From Aminobacter sp039907765 (lineage in GTDB: Bacteria; Pseudomonadota; Alphaproteobacteria; Rhizobiales; Rhizobiaceae), in the NCBI RefSeq assembly GCF_039907765.1, contig NZ_JARDJI010000006.1:62001-126000 (forward strand): a stretch of 64,000 nt of DNA, in the 5' to 3' direction. How positions within the stretch are numbered: position 1 is the first letter of the stretch; each line of letters starts with the position of its first letter. Of this stretch, positions 44,501-52,546 are shown in pieces. Below the pieces are notes generated by a model. That model was not told where the DNA came from and did not search any database. It saw only the letters and a list, made by a program, of their open reading frames with translations. The position numbers and the translations under genes are program-made.

Positions 44501-44963
44501 CTACGGCCCGGTCAGCGTGCTGCCGACGCCGACCTATTTCTACGGCATGGAGCCGGAGGACGAGGTCTTCGTCGACATCGAGAAGGGCAAGACCCTGGTC
44601 ATCCGCTGCCTCGCCGTCGGCGACGTCGACGAGAAGGGCATGGTCACGGTGTTCTTCGAGCTCAACGGCCAGCCGCGCCGCGTCAAGGTGCCGGACCGGG
44701 CCCATGGCGCGTCCGCCTCGAAGGCGCGTCGCAAGGCCGAGGCCGGCAACGACGCCCATGTCGGCGCCCCGATGCCGGGCGTGGTCTCGACGCTCGCCGT
44801 CCTGGCCGGCCAGCCGGTCAAGGCCGGTGACGTGCTTTTGTCCATCGAGGCGATGAAGATGGAGACGGCGCTGCATGCCGAGCGCGACGGCACGATCGCC
44901 GAGGTGCTGGTGCGCGCCGGCGACCAGATCGACGCCAAGGACCTGCTCGTCGTCTACGGCTGA
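41505..44963 (+). CDS. pyc: Pyruvate carboxylase
   Basis: 1152-aa single-chain biotin enzyme making oxaloacetate from pyruvate, bicarbonate and ATP (anaplerosis). Domains in order: biotin carboxylase (residues ~1-460; WGGGGRGMRAI ATP-binding loop, FIEVNPRIQVEHTVTE), carboxyltransferase (~540-810; DTTMRDGHQSLLATR, with metal ligands in FHTHDTSG), PC tetramerisation region, and C-terminal biotinyl domain with SIEAMKMETALH, biotin on Lys1118. GTG start 41505 with GGAG 8 bases before. Allosteric control by acetyl-CoA is usual in the family. Monocistronic here. Confidence 0.97.
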   Translation: MPISKILVANRSEIAIRVFRAANELGLKTVAIWAEEDKYSLHRFKADESYQVGRGAWLSKDMGPIESYLSIDEIMRVAKLSGADAIHPGYGLLSESPEFAEACAANGITFIGPKPETMRRLGNKVAARNLAIEVGVPVVPATEPLPDDMEVVKKLAAEIGYPVMLKASWGGGGRGMRAIRSEADLVREVMEGKREAKAAFGKDEVYLEKLIERARHVEVQILGDTHGNAVHLFERDCSIQRRNQKVVERAPAPYLSDALRQELCGHALKIARETSYIGAGTVEFLQDADTGKFYFIEVNPRIQVEHTVTEQVTGIDIVKAQIHILDGFAIGTPESGVPAQAAIRLNGHALQCRITTEDPEQNFIPDYGRITAYRGATGFGIRLDGGTAYSGAVITRFYDPLLEKVTAWAPTPDEAIARMHRALREFRIRGVATNLTFLEAIITHPAFRDNSYTTRFIDSTPELFAQVKRQDRATKLLNYLADVTVNGHPETRGRAMPNPEAAAPVVPWFTGSIPDGTRQKLDDLGPEKFAAWMRAQKQVLITDTTMRDGHQSLLATRMRTHDIAKIAGTYARALPQLLSLECWGGATFDVAMRFLTEDPWERLDKVRRAAPNILLQMLLRGANGVGYTNYPDNVVQHFVRQAAAGGVDLFRVFDCLNWVENMRVSMDAVGAEGKLCEAAMCYTGDILDPNRAKYDLKYYVGLAKELEAAGAHIIAVKDMAGLLKPAAARALFKALREATDLPIHFHTHDTSGLSGATVLAAVESGVDAIDAAMDAFSGNTSQPCLGSIVEALRGSDRDPGLDPEWIRRISFYWEAVRNQYAAFESDLKGPASEVYLHEMPGGQFTNLKEQARSLGLETRWHEVAQAYHDVNLMFGDIVKVTPSSKVVGDMALMMVSQELTVADVENPAKDIAFPDSVVSMLRGDLGQSPGGWPAALQKKALKGETPIAVRPGSLLKQADLKAGRKDIEAKLGRKLSESEFASWLMYPKVFTDFAGAQETYGPVSVLPTPTYFYGMEPEDEVFVDIEKGKTLVIRCLAVGDVDEKGMVTVFFELNGQPRRVKVPDRAHGASASKARRKAEAGNDAHVGAPMPGVVSTLAVLAGQPVKAGDVLLSIEAMKMETALHAERDGTIAEVLVRAGDQIDAKDLLVVYG

Positions 44964-45056
44964 TGCTCGCGCGGTCGGTTGTCAGGCAGGCGCTGACAGC
45001 GGCAGGCCTTGCAGGACTTGGGTTCCTCGCCTCACGAAGTGGGGAGAGGTGCCGGG

Positions 45057-45075
45057 CCCTGAGCTTGTCGAAGGG
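45057..45075. repeat. Short palindromic extragenic repeat (CCCTGAGCTTGTCGAAGGG)
   Basis: This 19-base motif, whose complement reads CCCTTCGACAAGCTCAGGG, is one I recall as a widespread extragenic repeat in high-GC proteobacteria. It lies in the convergent gap after pyc. Confidence 0.55.
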
Positions 45076-45163
45076 GCGAGGCGGTGAAAGGGACTTCAAG
45101 TTAGGTTCCCATTCCGCCTGACGAAGAGGCGCGCGGGAGCTGCCTCAGCCTGTTTCCAGGGGC

Positions 45164-46009
45164 TCAGAACAGCCCCTGGCCGGCCTTCGCCTCTTCGGCC
45201 ACGCTGCGGCGGATGAGGCTCTTGTACATGTAGCCGCGCTGGTCCTTGTAGACGACCGTGCACCAGTTGCAGCCGGTCTCGGCCTCGATCGCCGCATTTG
45301 CCGGCACGACGGCGATCACCTTGGCCTCGTCGGCAGGTCCGTCGCGCAGGTTGGCATACTTGACGACCTTCGCCGGCTGCAGGTCGGGCAATGGCCCGTC
45401 GGCAGGATTGTCGGTCGCTTGCGTGTCGATCATGCCGGTCGTCTGTTCGAGCATGGCCACTTCCGCTTCGGTCTCGGCCACCTCGACGTCGATCGAGCCG
45501 CGCAGCCCTTCGGGCGCCGCCGCGGTCGCCTCGGGCGGCTGGATGGGCTTGGTTTCGAGCAACGGCTCGACGGCGCTCGAGCCACGCTCGTCCGGTCCGG
45601 TCGTTGCTGCGGCGTCCAGGCTCTCGAAGCGGGCCGTCACGGCGGACACCGGGGCTGCTGCAAGCCGCGTCGGGTCGGGCTGCTCGCCGGCGGCAGCCGT
45701 GCCGCTGGAGACCGTTGGGGCCGGCGAGGGTGCGGGCGCGGGCTTTGCAACGGATACCGATGCCTTCGTGCCGGTTGTCTGCGGCAATTGGGGGTGGGGT
45801 ACGGCAGCCGTCTGGGTCGGGTCCGGCGTGGGATCGCTCCCGATCATCACGCCGGCAACGACGATTGCAAGCACAGCCACGCTGCCGCCGGCGACGATCT
45901 TGGCAAGAAGGGGCGACATGCCGAACTGCGGCACAAGCCGGTGGGCGCGGCGGACGTGATCGCCGACCTGGTCGGAAATTCCGGCAAGCCGGAATGCGGG
46001 GGTATTCAT
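45164..46009 (-). CDS. Membrane-anchored bacterial SH3-domain protein
   Basis: 281 aa: short basic cytosolic N terminus, one transmembrane helix at residues ~34-55 (AKIVAGGSVAVLAIVVAGVM), a Pro/Ala/Thr-rich spacer to ~200, and a C-terminal SH3b domain (VKYANLRDGPADEAKVIAVV, CNWCTVVYKDQRGYMYKSLI). SH3b domains in the periplasm typically bind peptidoglycan. The CNWC pair near the domain is unusual and could form a disulphide or redox site. The start is ATG 46009 with GGAG upstream. It is convergent with pyc and divergent from the MFS gene. Confidence 0.82.
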   Translation of the reverse strand: MNTPAFRLAGISDQVGDHVRRAHRLVPQFGMSPLLAKIVAGGSVAVLAIVVAGVMIGSDPTPDPTQTAAVPHPQLPQTTGTKASVSVAKPAPAPSPAPTVSSGTAAAGEQPDPTRLAAAPVSAVTARFESLDAAATTGPDERGSSAVEPLLETKPIQPPEATAAAPEGLRGSIDVEVAETEAEVAMLEQTTGMIDTQATDNPADGPLPDLQPAKVVKYANLRDGPADEAKVIAVVPANAAIEAETGCNWCTVVYKDQRGYMYKSLIRRSVAEEAKAGQGLF

Positions 46010-46374
46010 GGCACAGGACTCCACAATGGTGCGACCCGGCCACCAGCCGGCATCGACCCCCCAACCCGTAACGGCATGCAAGGTGCTGAACGCGCAAGCG
46101 GATGGTGTTGCCTGTCCCCGCCGCAGTTCCTCAGACGTCGCCTACATGCGCTATTCGACGGAATTCGGGCAATCGTTAACTTTTGTTACCGGTCTGGCCC
46201 AATGGTTGCGGCGACGCTTGCCTTGACCGGGAATTAAATCGATTTAAGGATTGTCTCCGATGGCGATGCAACTCGCCGGGGGATCGCTCGATCCCTATCA
46301 CCTTCGAACCCAGGCACGGGCCGCCGGCTGAAGACGATTTCGGTCGCCATGTGCATGTGCTAGGAGCGCGCTCC
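46010..46374. other. Divergent promoter region between SH3 gene and MFS gene (365 bp)
   Basis: No gene. It contains the LacI-like palindrome at 46234-46247 and a TTGACC hexamer (46223-46228) that would place the palindrome in the spacer of an MFS promoter. The portion 46150-46200 (GTTAACTTTTGTTACC) is A+T-rich and may serve the leftward SH3 gene. Confidence 0.55.
46234..46247. promoter_or_regulatory. LacI-like operator upstream of MFS gene
   Basis: TTAAATCGATTTAA is a perfect 14-bp palindrome. It lies 5 bp after a TTGACC -35-like element, so a bound repressor would cover the promoter. It matches the pyc site at 13 of 14 positions. Confidence 0.6.
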
Positions 46375-47562
46375 ATGAATGCCTTGAATGCCGATGCCAA
46401 ACCCGCCTGGGCCCGCTGGGCCGTCGCTGCGGCCTTCTTCATCAACGGTTTCGTCACAGGAAGCTGGGCGCCGCAGATCCCGCTGCTCTTGTCTCGCCTC
46501 GCTATCTCCGAGTTCGTGCTTGGCCTGCTGATCCTCGTGTTCGGCCTAGGCGCACTGACGGCGATGCCGTTCTCGGGCTACCTTATGTCGAAGCGGGGCT
46601 CGCGGCCGGTAGTCGTCGGCTTTGCCTGGGTCGTGGTATTCGCGCTGCTGCTCGTGGCGCTGGCGCCCAACGTCTGGCTGGCCGCGGTCACCATGTTCAT
46701 CTTCGGCGGGTCGATCGGCGCCATGGACGTCGCCATGAACGCCAATGCGGTGGCGGTCGAGAAGAAGCTGTCGCGGGCGATCATGTCGTCGTCGCACGGT
46801 TTCTGGAGCCTCGGCGGTTTCGTCGGCGGTGGGCTCGGCGGCATCGTGATCCAGAATTTCGGCCATCTCGTCCATGCCGGCATGGTTACGGCCGCGGCCG
46901 CGGCCATGACGGCGGTCGCGCTGCGCGGCCTGATCGCGGAAGACAAGCCGGTGGCGCACGAGCACCAGCATTTCCGGCTGCCGCGGATGCCGACCATCTA
47001 TCTCGTCGGCATCATGGCGCTGTTTTCCATGGTCCCGGAAGGCGCCGTCCTCGACTGGGCGGCGCTCTACCTCAAACAGGAACTGGGGGCCGACATCGCC
47101 ACGGCCGGCTTCGCTTTCGCCGCCTTTTCGGGGATCATGGCGCTGATGCGCTTCCTCGGCGACGGCGTGCGCAACCGCTTCGGCGCGGTGAACACGCTGC
47201 GGGTCTCGGCGCTGCTCGCGGCAACCGGCATGCTGGCCGCGGGTTTCGCACCGAACCCGTGGATCGCCATCGCAGCCTTCGCGATCTGTGGTCTCGGCGT
47301 CGCCAACATGGTGCCGATCGCCTTTTCTGCCGCCGGCAACCAGCCCGGCGTGCCGCCTGGCATCGGCATGAGCGTCGTCACGACCATGGGCTATTCCGGC
47401 ATCCTGGTGGCACCCTCTGCGATCGGCTTCGTCGCCCAGTTCACCGGCTTCGCACCGATCTTCGTGGCCCTGTCGGGGCTGCTGGTCGTCGTCTGCCTGA
47501 TGGCCGGCCTTGCCCGCCACGCCGACTTCAGGGCGGTGGCTCAGCCGGCTCCGGCCGAATAG
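46375..47562 (+). CDS. MFS transporter, YbjJ-like
   Basis: 395-aa inner-membrane carrier with about 12 transmembrane segments. N terminus WAVAAAFFINGFVTGSWAPQ, then GYLMSKRGSRPVVV (loop 2-3) and GAMDVAMNANAVAVEKKLSR, a stretch typical of the YbjJ/fucose-permease-like MFS branch. AGGAGCG is 9 bases before ATG 46375; a longer upstream frame is rejected. A sugar-like substrate is suggested by the LacI-type operator upstream, but this is inference. Confidence 0.87.
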   Translation: MNALNADAKPAWARWAVAAAFFINGFVTGSWAPQIPLLLSRLAISEFVLGLLILVFGLGALTAMPFSGYLMSKRGSRPVVVGFAWVVVFALLLVALAPNVWLAAVTMFIFGGSIGAMDVAMNANAVAVEKKLSRAIMSSSHGFWSLGGFVGGGLGGIVIQNFGHLVHAGMVTAAAAAMTAVALRGLIAEDKPVAHEHQHFRLPRMPTIYLVGIMALFSMVPEGAVLDWAALYLKQELGADIATAGFAFAAFSGIMALMRFLGDGVRNRFGAVNTLRVSALLAATGMLAAGFAPNPWIAIAAFAICGLGVANMVPIAFSAAGNQPGVPPGIGMSVVTTMGYSGILVAPSAIGFVAQFTGFAPIFVALSGLLVVVCLMAGLARHADFRAVAQPAPAE

Positions 47563-47685
47563 AGCTTTCGCTCCTCTCGGTAAGGCTTCGGCGCGAGGCA
47601 TGCGCAGAATGCATTCGCTCGCCCGCGTCCTACGGCGTCGCGGCTGGCTGGTCACACGCCGTGCCGCCGCGCCATCTTGTCTTGA

Positions 47686-47735
47686 GGCAATTCCGTACGG
47701 AAAACCGCTTCGCCCTGTTCCCGGATCGCCTCGGC
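47686..47735. repeat. Degenerate rhizobial intergenic repeat
   Basis: GCAATTCCGTACGGAAAACC (containing palindrome TTCCGTACGGAA, 47691-47702) resembles a repeat I remember from Mesorhizobium/Rhizobium intergenic regions (AATTCCGGACGGAAAACCG type). The distal half is diverged. Confidence 0.4.
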
Positions 47736-47743
47736 TCGAACCG

Positions 47744-47902
47744 TCAGATCCTTCCCAGCAGCAGCAACACCAGCAGCACGACGAGCAATATGCCGACGAT
47801 GCCCGACGGTCCGTAGCCCCAGTTGCGGGAGTGCGGCCAGGCGGGCACCGCGCCGATCAGGATGAGGATCAGGATGATGAGGAGCAGGGTGGTGAGGGTC
47901 AT
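47744..47902 (-). CDS. DUF3309 small hydrophobic protein
   Basis: 52 aa: two hydrophobic helices (TLTTLLLIILILILIGAVP and GIVGILLVVLLVLLLLG) flank a conserved WPHSRNWGYGPSG turn, the DUF3309 pattern. GAGG lies 10 bases before ATG. Inner membrane; unknown function, often stress-associated in alphaproteobacteria as far as I recall. It stands alone after the RND operon terminator. Confidence 0.85.
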   Translation of the reverse strand: MTLTTLLLIILILILIGAVPAWPHSRNWGYGPSGIVGILLVVLLVLLLLGRI

Positions 47903-47943
47903 CTCGTTCTGCCTCGTCTTGTGATTGTGTCGAGGTTGAACGC

Positions 47944-47977
47944 AAAAGGCCGCCCGGACGTTCCGGGCGGCCTTTTT
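47944..47977 (-). terminator. Terminator of the RND efflux operon
   Basis: An 11-bp stem GGCCGCCCGGA / TCCGGGCGGCC with 3-base loop, flanked by AAAA on the left and TTTTT on the right, so it works in both directions; the leftward RND operon ends 20 bp before it. Confidence 0.9.
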
Positions 47978-47997
47978 CTCGGATCCTGTCGGCGTGC

Positions 47998-50900
47998 CTA
48001 CTCGGCGGCCTTCGGGAATGCCGTCGCAGGTTCGCCCGCCGCCGGCGCGGCCTGCTCTTCCTGCTTCTTGCCGCGGCGGAACAGCCGGCTGATCCAGCCG
48101 CGCTGGCCCGGCTTGCGCTTCTCGCGGGTGAACACCATCAGCATCGCCGGCGTCACCACCAGCGTCAGCACGGTGGCGAAGGACAGGCCGAAGACGATGG
48201 CCGAGGACAGCGCGATCCACCACTGGGTCGAGGGCGCGTTGATGGTCGTTTCCTGGTGGAAGATCTCCAGGCCGAGGCCGAAGGCGATCGGCGCCACGCC
48301 GAGGATCGCCGACAGTGCCGTCAGCACCACCGGCCGGGCGCGCTCGCGGCAGGTCTGCAGCACGGCGTCGAGCTTGCTCCAGCCTTCGTCGCGCAACCGG
48401 TCATAGGTGTCGATCAGCACGATGTTGTTGTTCACCACGACGCCGGCCAGCGCGATCATGCCGATGCCCGACATGACAATCACGAAGGCCTGGCCGGTGA
48501 GCAGCATGCCGAGCAGCGCGCCCACCGTCGCCATCACCACGCAGGTCAGCACCAGCACCACGCTGGTGAACTTGTTGAACTGCGCGAGCAGCACGATGAA
48601 GATCAGGAAGATCGCCGCGCCGAAGGCGTTGCTCAGGAAGGCGCTGGCTTCGGCGCTGTCCTCGTTGGAGCCGGCCAGCTTCCAGTCGATGCCGGGCTGC
48701 GCCATGTCGCCGACGACCTTGCTGACCTCGCCCTGTACTGCCGCGACCTGGAAGCCGGAGGCGACGTTGCCCTGGATGGTGATCGTGCGCTTGCCGTCGA
48801 TGCGGTTCAGCACGCCGACCGTGGGCTCGGGCTTGCGTGACACGAAGTTCGAGATCGGCACCGAGCCTTGCGGGGTGACGATGCGCAACTGGTCGACCGC
48901 CGAGAGCGTGCGGCGGTCTTCCGGCAGGCGCAGCCTGATGTCGACCGCGTCGTCGGCGCCGGCCGGACGATAGTCGGTGAGCTTGAGGCCCGTGGTGACC
49001 AGCTGGACCACCGTGCCGACCGCCGTCGGGCTGACGCCGTATTGGGCGGCCTTGGAGCGGTCGACCTCGAGCGCCCAGTCGATGCCGGGCGGAGGCAGGC
49101 CGTCGGAGATGTCGATGACGCCGGGCACCTTGGTAACGGCCGCCGCGACCTTCTTGGCGTAGTCGTTGAGCCCGGTCGGGTCGACGGCCGACAGCTGCAC
49201 CTGGATCGGCTTGCCGCTGGGCGGCCCCGCGTCGGGTACGCGCACTTCGACGTCGACGCCGGGGATGCCGGCCATCACCGTGCGCAGTTCATCGAGGATG
49301 ACATGCGCCGACTTGCGTTCGCGCCAGTCGATGAACTCGTACTGGATCACGCCGACGACGTCCTCGGGAATGTCCTGGCCGCCGCGCGACTTGCCGGAGC
49401 GTGTATAGACCGACTTGATGCCGGGCCAGCCGAGGATCCGGTTCTCGGCCTCGCGCGTGGCGGCGTCCATCTCGTCGAGCGAGAGGTTGCCGCGCGCGTG
49501 CACGTAGAGCAGGCCGTAGTCCGGTTCGACCGTCGGGAAGAACTCCACGCCGTTGCCGAACTTGACGTAGGAATAGAAGCCGCCGGCGAGCAGCGCGAGG
49601 GTCAGCACGAGCGCCGTGATCGGATAGTGCACGGCCTTCTTGACGACGGCCATGTAGGCGCCGTCCTTGAGGTGTTCCTCATCGTGGACCGGAGCCTTGG
49701 CGAAGATCGCTCCGAGCGTCGGCGCGAAGATCAGCGCATAGGCCATCGACGCCGCCAGCGTGACGATCAGGGTGATCGGCAGGTACTTCATGAAGTCGCC
49801 GATGATGCCGGGCCAGAACAGCAGCGGCGAGAAGGCGGCGATGCGGGTCATGGTGGCCGCGATCACCGGGCCCGCCATGCGCTTGGCCGCCAGTTCGAAC
49901 GCTTCCTCCTTGGGCATGCCCTCGGACATGCGGCGTTCGGCGAATTCGGTGACGATGATGGCGTCGTCCACCAGCATGCCGACCGCCAGGATCAGGCTGA
50001 ACAGCACGATCATGTTGATCGTGTAGCCCATCAGCGCCAGCGCCAGGATGCCCATCAGGAACGATGACGGGATGGCGAGGCCGATGAGCAGCGAGGCCCT
50101 GCCCGACAGCGCATAGAGGATGACGATGAAGACCAGGATGACGGCGATCAGCACGTGGTTCTGGAGGTCGGACAGAAGCTGGTTGACGAAGACCGACTTG
50201 TCCTGGGTGTAGGTGACCTTCAGCCCCGGCGGGGCGTTCTTCACGAACGCATCCGCGACCGCCTTGGCGCCTTCGATGGTCTCGACGATGTTGGCGCCGA
50301 TGCGCTTCTTGACCTCGATCGCGATCGCCGGCTTGCCGTCGAGACGGGTGATGGTCTCGGCGTCCTTGAAGGTCGAGCGCACGGTTGCCAGGTCCTGCAC
50401 GCGCACGACGGCGTTCGGCGTCGCGACGACGGGCAGCCGCGCCACGTCCTCGGGTGTTTCGATCAGGGCCGGCACCTTGACGGCGTATTTGCCTTCGCTG
50501 CCTTCGATCGCGCCGGCGGCGACGAGGCTGTTGGACTGACCGATGCCCTGGATCATCTGGTCGAGCTGCAGCCCGTAGGACGACAGCTTGACCGGGTCGA
50601 TGATCGCTTCGACGAGTTCGTCGCGCGAACCCTGCAGCGTGCCTTCCAGCACGCCGGGCACTTCCTCGATCTGGTCACGCAGCTGCTTGGCCGCGGCAGT
50701 CAGCGCGCGTTCAGGCACGTCACCGGAAAGCGTGACGACGAGAACCGGGAATTCCGAGAGGTTGACCTCGTTGACGGTCGGCTCCTCGACGCCCGCCGGC
50801 AGGTCGCGCTTGGCGTCCTGCACCTTGTTGCGCGTGTCGATCAGCGCGTCGCCCAGGTCCACCGAGGGGTCGAACTCGACGATGACGTTGGCGCCGCCCT

Positions 50901-51156
50901 GGTAGGCGTTCGACTTCATCTCCTTGAGCCCTTTCAGGCTCTTGAGCTGCGATTCGACGGGGCGGAGCAACAGCCGTTCGGCGTCCTCAGGGGAGATGCC
51001 CTGATAGACGAGGCTCACATACATGATCGGAATGGCGACGTCCGGCTCGGCCTCCTTGGGGACCGCGCGGTACGCGAGCGTACCGGCGATCACCAGGAAT
51101 ATCAGTACCGATAGGGTCAGCCGCGAATTGCGGATCGCAAGCTTGACGATATCCAT
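47998..51156 (-). CDS. RND-family efflux transporter, inner-membrane subunit
   Basis: 1052-aa proton-driven trimeric efflux pump component with 12 transmembrane helices and two large periplasmic loops. MDIVKLAIRNSRLTLSVLIF, VIVEFDPSVDLGDALIDTRN, the TM4 acidic site VGMLVDDAIIVTEFAERRM and TM10 region GVVVNNNIVLIDTYDRLRDE are typical; it resembles the AcrB/HAE1-like group more than heavy-metal CzcA. The C-terminal ~40 residues are basic then Ala/Glu-rich. It follows the adaptor gene by 3 bp on the same strand; no outer-membrane factor gene is nearby. Substrate unknown. Confidence 0.94.
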   Translation of the reverse strand: MDIVKLAIRNSRLTLSVLIFLVIAGTLAYRAVPKEAEPDVAIPIMYVSLVYQGISPEDAERLLLRPVESQLKSLKGLKEMKSNAYQGGANVIVEFDPSVDLGDALIDTRNKVQDAKRDLPAGVEEPTVNEVNLSEFPVLVVTLSGDVPERALTAAAKQLRDQIEEVPGVLEGTLQGSRDELVEAIIDPVKLSSYGLQLDQMIQGIGQSNSLVAAGAIEGSEGKYAVKVPALIETPEDVARLPVVATPNAVVRVQDLATVRSTFKDAETITRLDGKPAIAIEVKKRIGANIVETIEGAKAVADAFVKNAPPGLKVTYTQDKSVFVNQLLSDLQNHVLIAVILVFIVILYALSGRASLLIGLAIPSSFLMGILALALMGYTINMIVLFSLILAVGMLVDDAIIVTEFAERRMSEGMPKEEAFELAAKRMAGPVIAATMTRIAAFSPLLFWPGIIGDFMKYLPITLIVTLAASMAYALIFAPTLGAIFAKAPVHDEEHLKDGAYMAVVKKAVHYPITALVLTLALLAGGFYSYVKFGNGVEFFPTVEPDYGLLYVHARGNLSLDEMDAATREAENRILGWPGIKSVYTRSGKSRGGQDIPEDVVGVIQYEFIDWRERKSAHVILDELRTVMAGIPGVDVEVRVPDAGPPSGKPIQVQLSAVDPTGLNDYAKKVAAAVTKVPGVIDISDGLPPPGIDWALEVDRSKAAQYGVSPTAVGTVVQLVTTGLKLTDYRPAGADDAVDIRLRLPEDRRTLSAVDQLRIVTPQGSVPISNFVSRKPEPTVGVLNRIDGKRTITIQGNVASGFQVAAVQGEVSKVVGDMAQPGIDWKLAGSNEDSAEASAFLSNAFGAAIFLIFIVLLAQFNKFTSVVLVLTCVVMATVGALLGMLLTGQAFVIVMSGIGMIALAGVVVNNNIVLIDTYDRLRDEGWSKLDAVLQTCRERARPVVLTALSAILGVAPIAFGLGLEIFHQETTINAPSTQWWIALSSAIVFGLSFATVLTLVVTPAMLMVFTREKRKPGQRGWISRLFRRGKKQEEQAAPAAGEPATAFPKAAE

Positions 51157-51159
51157 GGA

Positions 51160-52290
51160 TCACTGGGTCCCGGTTGCGTCTACGACGAGCTTCTTGACCA
51201 TCGCCTCGTTGGCAGGTTGCGCCTGTACCTCGTCGCCTTCCCTGACCAGGTCCTGGCCGGCGACGATGATCCGTGCGTCGGCCGGAATGCCGCCGAGCAA
51301 GAGGCCCTTCTGCGTGTCGTCCACGAGGTCGATCGGGAAGAACACCACCTTCGAGGCGCCATCGACGGCGCGGATCCCGAGATCGCCGTTCTCGCCCAGT
51401 GTCACCACCGAACGCGGCAGCATCACGGCATCAACCGGCTTGGCGCGAATGGTGATCTCGGCGGTCATGCCGGCCGGGATCGTGCCGTCGGGATTGGGGA
51501 TCGCGATCTCGACGGGGAAGGTACGGGTCTGGGCGGTGGCATCGCGGCTGACGTAGCGCAGCTTGCCCTTCACCACGTCGCCGTTGACCAACCGGACCTC
51601 GGCTTCGTCGCCGATCTTGATGTAGCGCAGGTCGCGCTCGCTGATCTCGCCCTTGGCGAGAATCGGATCGAGGCTGAGGATGGTGGCGATTTCGGCGCCC
51701 TGCATCACCGAGCTGCCGAGCTCGACCTTGACGCGGTCGACGACGCCGTCGAACGGCGCCTTGACCTGGTTGCGCGCGAGTTCGGCTTCGGCCGCCTGCT
51801 GCTGGGAAAGCGCGGTCTGGTAGTTCGACCAGGCGCTGTCCGCCTGCAGCTTGGCCACCGAGCCGGTCTTGGTCAGCTTCTGCGCTGCTTCCCATTCGGC
51901 CTTGCGCTGGTCGAGCACGGCCTTCGCCGTGTCGACGGCCGCAGCCTTCTCTTCCGCGTCCAGCATCAGGATGAGGTCGCCCTGCTTGATGTGGTCGCCC
52001 TGCTTGACGGGCAGTTCTGCAATGATGCCGGCGGCGCGGGTGGCGAGTGTGGCGCGCTTGTCGGCTTCGGTCTGCCCCGACAGGCGGATGGCGCGGGCGT
52101 GGTTGATGCGTGGCGGCGCAATCACCGCAACCTGGCGCGGCGGAGCCTTGGGCTGCTCGGCCTGGGCCGGCTTCTGTTCGGGCGCTGTCTGTGCGCTGCC
52201 CACCGAGGAGAATTTGCCAGTGCCCATCCAGGCTGCGAAGCCGACGAGCACGACCAAGGCTGCAAGCTTGTGGAACCTAATCTTCGACAT
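51160..52290 (-). CDS. RND efflux periplasmic adaptor (HlyD/AcrA-type membrane fusion protein)
   Basis: 376-aa adaptor: N-terminal signal anchor (HKLAALVVLVGFAAWMG), lipoyl-like half motifs (IAELPVKQGDHIKQGDLILM ... QVKAPFDGVVDRVKVELGSS), a helical hairpin between (AAQKLTKTGSVAKLQADSAW), then beta-barrel and membrane-proximal domains. No lipobox Cys, so it is held by the N-terminal helix. First gene of the two-gene pump operon; two inverted repeats lie upstream. Confidence 0.92.
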   Translation of the reverse strand: MSKIRFHKLAALVVLVGFAAWMGTGKFSSVGSAQTAPEQKPAQAEQPKAPPRQVAVIAPPRINHARAIRLSGQTEADKRATLATRAAGIIAELPVKQGDHIKQGDLILMLDAEEKAAAVDTAKAVLDQRKAEWEAAQKLTKTGSVAKLQADSAWSNYQTALSQQQAAEAELARNQVKAPFDGVVDRVKVELGSSVMQGAEIATILSLDPILAKGEISERDLRYIKIGDEAEVRLVNGDVVKGKLRYVSRDATAQTRTFPVEIAIPNPDGTIPAGMTAEITIRAKPVDAVMLPRSVVTLGENGDLGIRAVDGASKVVFFPIDLVDDTQKGLLLGGIPADARIIVAGQDLVREGDEVQAQPANEAMVKKLVVDATGTQ

Positions 52291-52379
52291 TGTCGCTATC
52301 CGTTAGGGACGGCTGCGGCTCACCGCCATCTTGCCTGGCACGTCGACCCGATATGGGGGCGCACCACACCGCGTTCAAT

Positions 52380-52402
52380 CCGTCACGGGGGCAGAGTGAC
52401 GG
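52380..52402. promoter_or_regulatory. Inverted repeat CCGTCAC/GTGACGG upstream of pump operon
   Basis: Perfect 7-bp arms with a 9-bp spacer, 90 bp upstream of the adaptor start. Possible regulator site; no regulator gene is adjacent. Confidence 0.4.
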
Positions 52403-52465
52403 AAGCGCCGTCTTCTACATCAAATGTGCAACGCAAAATAGTCAGAAAAAGTAATGGAAAGATCA

Positions 52466-52495
52466 TGCTGACAAAACTGGCAGGAGTTGTCAGCA
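52466..52495. promoter_or_regulatory. Inverted repeat TGCTGACAA/TTGTCAGCA between pump and patatin genes
   Basis: Perfect 9-bp arms separated by 12 bp; inner bases ACT/AGT extend the stem with a 2-base bulge. It may be an operator of the efflux operon (176 bp upstream of its start) or an mRNA hairpin downstream of the patatin gene, which is also leftward. Confidence 0.4.
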
Positions 52496-52546
52496 CATGG
52501 TCGCCGGATTGGCGCGAAACGGCGGTTTCGCGGCCTGGTTGTGCTG

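Noticed and set aside
41460..44876. Open frame of more than 1100 codons on the minus strand opposite pyc
   Set aside because: It is the antisense shadow of a high-GC coding gene: His/Arg/Asp/Gly-rich with no domain, while the plus strand encodes a complete pyruvate carboxylase.
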